IMG/VR virus record: IMGVR_UViG_3300030390_001841
Coordinates: 1-32,295 of that record
Length of the DNA: 32,295 nt
Reading direction: 5' to 3' (one strand)
From: a virus
Positions within the stretch are counted from its first letter, which is position 1. Every line of letters starts with the position of its first letter. Position numbers and translations under genes: made by a program. A model generated the notes under the pieces. It did not search any database. It was not told where the DNA came from and saw nothing but the letters and a program-made list of their open reading frames with translations. This document shows positions 28,691 through 32,295 of the stretch, piece by piece.

Positions 28691-29866
28691 ATGAAAACTT
28701 TTAAACAGATGAACGAAGATATTCAGCATCAGAAGCAGCTCAACGAAAAAGGTTTGCTTACGAGAATTGGCAATGCAAGACGGGCTGCAGTAGCGTCATT
28801 TAAAAGTGATCCTGAAAAACATGCGGAAAAAATGAAGAATATAGGTAATAGAGCCAAAGCCCAAGATGCTGAGGTTGCATCTGCAAAAGCAAAGCTTGGT
28901 AAAGATAAAGAAAAGGCCGCTCAACAATTATCAAAGTTAAAAGGTACTTCAACAGGTTATAATATTACCAAAAAAGGTAGTACTGATGATCCAAACTCAA
29001 TGCGACCTAAGGATAAAGACGGCAATCCTAAACACGGATCATTCTATAGTGCTGAAAAGAAAGATAAAGTAGATGCTGCTGGAAATACCAGAGAGCATAC
29101 TAGGCTGGCAATGACGCATGGTAGCGACTTAGCGGCGAGTCGAATCTCTGCTAGAGAAAATAGTCTTGATAAAGAAGACAAAGATCGCAGGAGTATTCAC
29201 GGTGATGGCCCGGCTTTTGAACGCGTGAAAACTATTGAAAAGCATGTAGGAAGACTTAAAGCACATGCCAAAGAAGCAAAAGAGAGAATAGCTCATGCTG
29301 AACATACTTTAAAACTCCATCATGATGCTCACAAAGCCGCCACCGCTCATCTAGAAACTCATAAAGAACATGAGTTTACATCTTCAAATTATAGCGATTA
29401 TCATGATCATCACTATGGTAGCGGAGAGCAAGATCACCATTATGAAGAAATGCAAAAGCATAAAGACGCTGAACAAAAGAATCCTGCTGAAACACATATA
29501 GATAATAAAAGACTAGGATATGATCATACACATTACGATCATCCACATTATGAAGAACCAAGAAAAGCTGATTATGCCGATGAGAAGCATGGTGCGACCA
29601 TGAAGGATCTGGGGAAAAAAGCTACCGCGGCTCATGAAGCTTATAATAAAATGGTTGATAGTCAGAAAAAAGCTGAAGATGGCCTTCCGAAAGGTGAAAA
29701 AAGTAAAACTAAATTTCATAAGAAAGCTGCTTATGAAAAAGTTGATGTTGCCACCCATGCAGCATATTATAAAAAAGCATTAAGAGTAAATCCAGAAAAT
29801 AACGAAATAGTTAAAAATTTAAAACATATCAATAAAGATCACAGGCAAAAAGAAATGGACATTTAA
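28691..29866 (+). CDS. Leader-bearing His-rich internal-head-type protein, 391 aa
   Basis: MKTFKQMNEDIQHQKQLNE has a CTS-like beginning (MKTF) with a slightly shifted Glu. The body is basic and helical, then becomes strikingly His/Tyr-rich (DYHDHHYGSGEQDHHYEEMQ, YDHTHYDHPHYEEP). There are several Lys/Ala-rich helices (HAKEAKERIAHAEHTLKLHH) and a basic C-terminus. No enzyme motif is visible. Its composition parallels the MFAN-leader proteins, so it is probably another head-interior protein, though without sequence homology that I can show. It lies between a late promoter and the adhesin gene. Confidence 0.6.
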   Translation: MKTFKQMNEDIQHQKQLNEKGLLTRIGNARRAAVASFKSDPEKHAEKMKNIGNRAKAQDAEVASAKAKLGKDKEKAAQQLSKLKGTSTGYNITKKGSTDDPNSMRPKDKDGNPKHGSFYSAEKKDKVDAAGNTREHTRLAMTHGSDLAASRISARENSLDKEDKDRRSIHGDGPAFERVKTIEKHVGRLKAHAKEAKERIAHAEHTLKLHHDAHKAATAHLETHKEHEFTSSNYSDYHDHHYGSGEQDHHYEEMQKHKDAEQKNPAETHIDNKRLGYDHTHYDHPHYEEPRKADYADEKHGATMKDLGKKATAAHEAYNKMVDSQKKAEDGLPKGEKSKTKFHKKAAYEKVDVATHAAYYKKALRVNPENNEIVKNLKHINKDHRQKEMDI

Positions 29867-29880
29867 TAAAGGCTTTTTAA

Positions 29881-32295
29881 ATGGGAAGTTATTCGAGAAA
29901 AAGATACGCAACTGAATCAGCTAGCTTTCCAAAAAGTGCTAGTTCAGCACCAGGATCGTATTCATATGCAACCTTTGCTGATTTACCGGCTTCTGGTTCT
30001 ACACCTGGAAATACAGCTTTTGTTGTAGCAACAAATAGATTATATATTTGGAGCGGTGTAGGATGGTACTTAATTGCTACTGTTACAAATGCATCGCCAA
30101 CTGCAATTACTGGAGTTGATGGATCGTATTCATTAGCAATTGATGGTACTGCAACAACTATCACAGCCGTTTCAACAGACCCAGAAGGATTTACTTTAAC
30201 GTGGTCCTATGTAGTATCAACCGGATCATTAGGATCAAAAGCAACAGTGGCTCAGGCTGATAATGTATTTACCATTACGCCTTCAACAGATGCTGCAAAT
30301 GAGGGAACTTTTAGTTTAACCTTTAGTGTAACTGATGGTTTAAACGGAGTTGTAAGTGCAGTTAGTGCATTTACATTATCATTTTCTGTAACAAATTCAA
30401 AACATACTGCGATGCTGGCGCAAGCAACTGCAACTGGTTCTAATCAAACCTTTGATGATGCATCTACATCAAATCATACAATTACTGTTGCTAATGATGC
30501 ATCTGCATCAACATCTAGCCCGTATCGTCATGGTGGATATTCGACATACTTTGATGGATCTGGAGATAAGCTTAATTTAAATGGCGATGCAGAATTTGCA
30601 TTTGGTACTAACGATTTTACAGTAGAATTTTGGGTATATTTAACATCTCAAAATGGATCATTAACTATGTTTTGTGATTTTCGTGGGTCTAGTGGAAACG
30701 GAAGATATCCAGCTCTTTTTCTTAATGGAGATAACACTCTGACCTATTGGTATGATAGTGGTACTAGAATAACAAGTAATGCTATAGATCTGAAAGCATG
30801 GAATCATATTGCCCTCACAAGATCAGGCACTGATGTAAAATTATTTATAAACGGGCAACAAGAAGGTTCTACTTTTACAGACTCTTCAACTCAATTAATC
30901 GGTACGAATGCACCAATCTTTGGGAATGACACTTCTGCTAGTTTTGGCGTTATTGGATATATGTCTGATATTAGAATATTAAATGGAACAGCAGCATACA
31001 CATCAAACTTCACACCACCGACTCAACCTTTGACTGCAATTACAAACACGAAATTCTTACTAGGCCGACTACCTTATTTTAAAGATCAATCTGCATCAAA
31101 TCATACAATCACCCTTGGTGGTGATGCATCTCTAAAACCATTCTCATCATTTGATAATGCTGCATATTCAGAAGCCTCTCATGGTGCGTCTGTTCATTTT
31201 GGCACTTCAAACGGCAATGCAATTATTATTCCAGACGCTGCGGCAACTACTAGTGGCGATTATACTATAGAATTTTGGATAAGGTATAATACTAATAAAT
31301 CTGGAAGCCAAACATTAACAGGTGTAAATGGCCAACATAGAATTGTATACAACGGAGGTAGATTTATTGATTGGACAAGTGGAGGCACACAAACTTATTG
31401 GCAGACTGGTGCTGGCACACTTTATCAAAAGGAAGAGCCTGGGATATGGACACATTTTGCTCAAACTAGAACTTCTGGCGTAATAAAGGCTTGGATCAAT
31501 GGAGAAGGTAGTGCAAATACTGTAACAGATAACACCTCTTGGACAACATCTAGGTTCGGTAGCGAACATAACTCCTCATCTGAAAACTTTGAAGGAGATA
31601 TGGCAGATATTAGAATAACACATTCTGCAATTTATAGTTCTAATTTCACACCACCAACTGCACCATTAACAACTTCTCCAACGTATCCAGCCATGGCTAT
31701 AGGTGTATCAAATGCATTTTCAAATGCATATACATTAAGCGGTGCTGTTACTGGTAGTAACGCAACTGTAAATATGGTAATTGGTCAAACTGTAAACTTT
31801 ACTGTAAATGCTTCAGGTCATCCTTTTTATATTAGAGTGTCCAGCGGTGGAGCAAATGTCAGTACTCCGGCCGCAACAGGACAAGGAGCAACAAGCGGTG
31901 TTGTTAGTTGGACTCCTAATACTGCTGGTACATATTACTATCAATGTGGAAATCATGCGGGTATGATTGGAACAATAGTTGTAACTGATAGTGCTAATAA
32001 CGTCAAATTCTTACTCAATCCAGAAACATCTATTTCAGATTTGAGTCAGTCATCTGCAATAAAATGTTTTGGCGATACTGCAACGTCTACAAGTCAAGTA
32101 AAATTTGCTGGAACAAAATCGATATATGGCGATGGTTCTGGCGATTATGTTAAAATGCCAATTGAACCTATTGGTACAGATGATTTTACAGTAGAGGCTT
32201 GGATATATCCAACTTCTTTGGGTTCGTATGCTACTGCTATTAGTGGGGCTACAATAGGAGGTGGTCTGGGTGTAGTCATGCGTATTGACCGATGG
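29881..32295 (+). CDS. LamG/concanavalin-type adhesin or tail fibre with cupredoxin-like module (3' truncated by window edge)
   Basis: The frame is open from ATG 29881 to the window end (805 codons visible, no stop). AAAGG precedes the start. Residues about 19-62 (SYATFADLPASG ... FVVATNRLYIWSGVGWYLI) are an N-terminal module I recall from tail-fibre proteins of marine phages. An Ig-like beta region follows (about 62-160). Then come LamG/ConA-like domains around residues 218-380 and 425-600, with DDFTVEFWVYLTS and DYTIEFWIRYNT and a repeated SNFTPPT closing phrase, and a third starting near 705 (DDFTVEAWIYPTS). Between the last two, residues 601-703 look like a cupredoxin: GHPFYIR (His-647) and YYYQCGNHAGMIGTI (Cys-689, His-692, Met-695). 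It is likely an external receptor-binding protein. Confidence 0.8.
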   Translation, partial: MGSYSRKRYATESASFPKSASSAPGSYSYATFADLPASGSTPGNTAFVVATNRLYIWSGVGWYLIATVTNASPTAITGVDGSYSLAIDGTATTITAVSTDPEGFTLTWSYVVSTGSLGSKATVAQADNVFTITPSTDAANEGTFSLTFSVTDGLNGVVSAVSAFTLSFSVTNSKHTAMLAQATATGSNQTFDDASTSNHTITVANDASASTSSPYRHGGYSTYFDGSGDKLNLNGDAEFAFGTNDFTVEFWVYLTSQNGSLTMFCDFRGSSGNGRYPALFLNGDNTLTYWYDSGTRITSNAIDLKAWNHIALTRSGTDVKLFINGQQEGSTFTDSSTQLIGTNAPIFGNDTSASFGVIGYMSDIRILNGTAAYTSNFTPPTQPLTAITNTKFLLGRLPYFKDQSASNHTITLGGDASLKPFSSFDNAAYSEASHGASVHFGTSNGNAIIIPDAAATTSGDYTIEFWIRYNTNKSGSQTLTGVNGQHRIVYNGGRFIDWTSGGTQTYWQTGAGTLYQKEEPGIWTHFAQTRTSGVIKAWINGEGSANTVTDNTSWTTSRFGSEHNSSSENFEGDMADIRITHSAIYSSNFTPPTAPLTTSPTYPAMAIGVSNAFSNAYTLSGAVTGSNATVNMVIGQTVNFTVNASGHPFYIRVSSGGANVSTPAATGQGATSGVVSWTPNTAGTYYYQCGNHAGMIGTIVVTDSANNVKFLLNPETSISDLSQSSAIKCFGDTATSTSQVKFAGTKSIYGDGSGDYVKMPIEPIGTDDFTVEAWIYPTSLGSYATAISGATIGGGLGVVMRIDRW

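Noticed and set aside
31315-31569. 84-aa minus-strand frame inside the adhesin gene
   Set aside because: Antisense shadow of a continuous plus-strand LamG-type coding frame; no independent support.

Overview
The window looks like part of the genome of a T4-like (contractile-tailed) phage of a Gram-negative, probably marine, host. It is AT-rich and tightly packed. Every convincing gene is on the + strand, mostly with TAATG/ATGA overlaps or gaps of a few bases. The T4-like assignment rests on several sequence signs: perfect copies of the T4-type late promoter TATAAATA upstream of gene blocks; a T4-type RNase H; a SegE-like GIY-YIG protein; class I ribonucleotide reductase genes; and a run of late genes whose N-termini resemble the T4 capsid-targeting sequence (CTS, MKTYQEFIAE). 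An overlapping two-component spanin pair implies an outer membrane. The GMP reductase is very close to the gammaproteobacterial enzyme, which suggests, but does not prove, a gammaproteobacterial host. No tRNA, CRISPR array or insertion sequence was seen, and no gene-free stretch exceeds 300 bases.

Layout. (1) Positions 1-5200 hold a non-virion block of small genes plus host-metabolism genes: two small membrane proteins, a phosphoribosyltransferase, a DUF3310-like protein, GMP reductase (guaC), a HAD phosphatase, a class I fructose-bisphosphate aldolase, and several unknown or membrane micro-proteins. Two promoters sharing TGTAC-N18-TATAAAGGTAT lie in this block, and a strong terminator closes it at 5221-5256. 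(2) Positions 5257-19500 are a late block starting at TATAAATA. It encodes a cohort of proteins with CTS-like leaders: a PD-(D/E)XK-like nuclease, a MESH1/SpoT-type HD hydrolase, a KxDG nucleotidyltransferase (ligase-like), an HxGH nucleotidylyltransferase, an ADP-ribosyltransferase/KptA-like protein, His-rich internal proteins, and three very long basic or low-complexity proteins studded with ESVxxDE-like segments. (3) Positions 19502-23085 carry further leader-bearing and structural genes, a second PD-(D/E)XK-like protein, the spanin pair and a membrane protein. (4) Positions 23086-28326 are a nucleotide and DNA metabolism block: nrdB, nrdA, a zinc-ribbon micro-protein, a SegE-like protein, a thermonuclease, RNase H and a small conserved-looking protein. 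(5) Positions 28366-32295 contain two terminators, a late promoter, a His-rich leader-bearing protein, and the start of a large LamG/concanavalin-type adhesin that runs off the window. That adhesin carries an embedded plastocyanin-like motif.

Inferred theme. The early block and the reductase would redirect host carbon and purine metabolism. The late block appears to build and load a capsid with enzymes that could be ejected with the DNA: nucleases, a possible (p)ppGpp hydrolase, a ligase-like enzyme, an NAD-type adenylyltransferase and an ART/KptA-like enzyme. The leader assignment is by eye from sequence similarity. Packaging, cleavage and injection are inference from the T4 paradigm.
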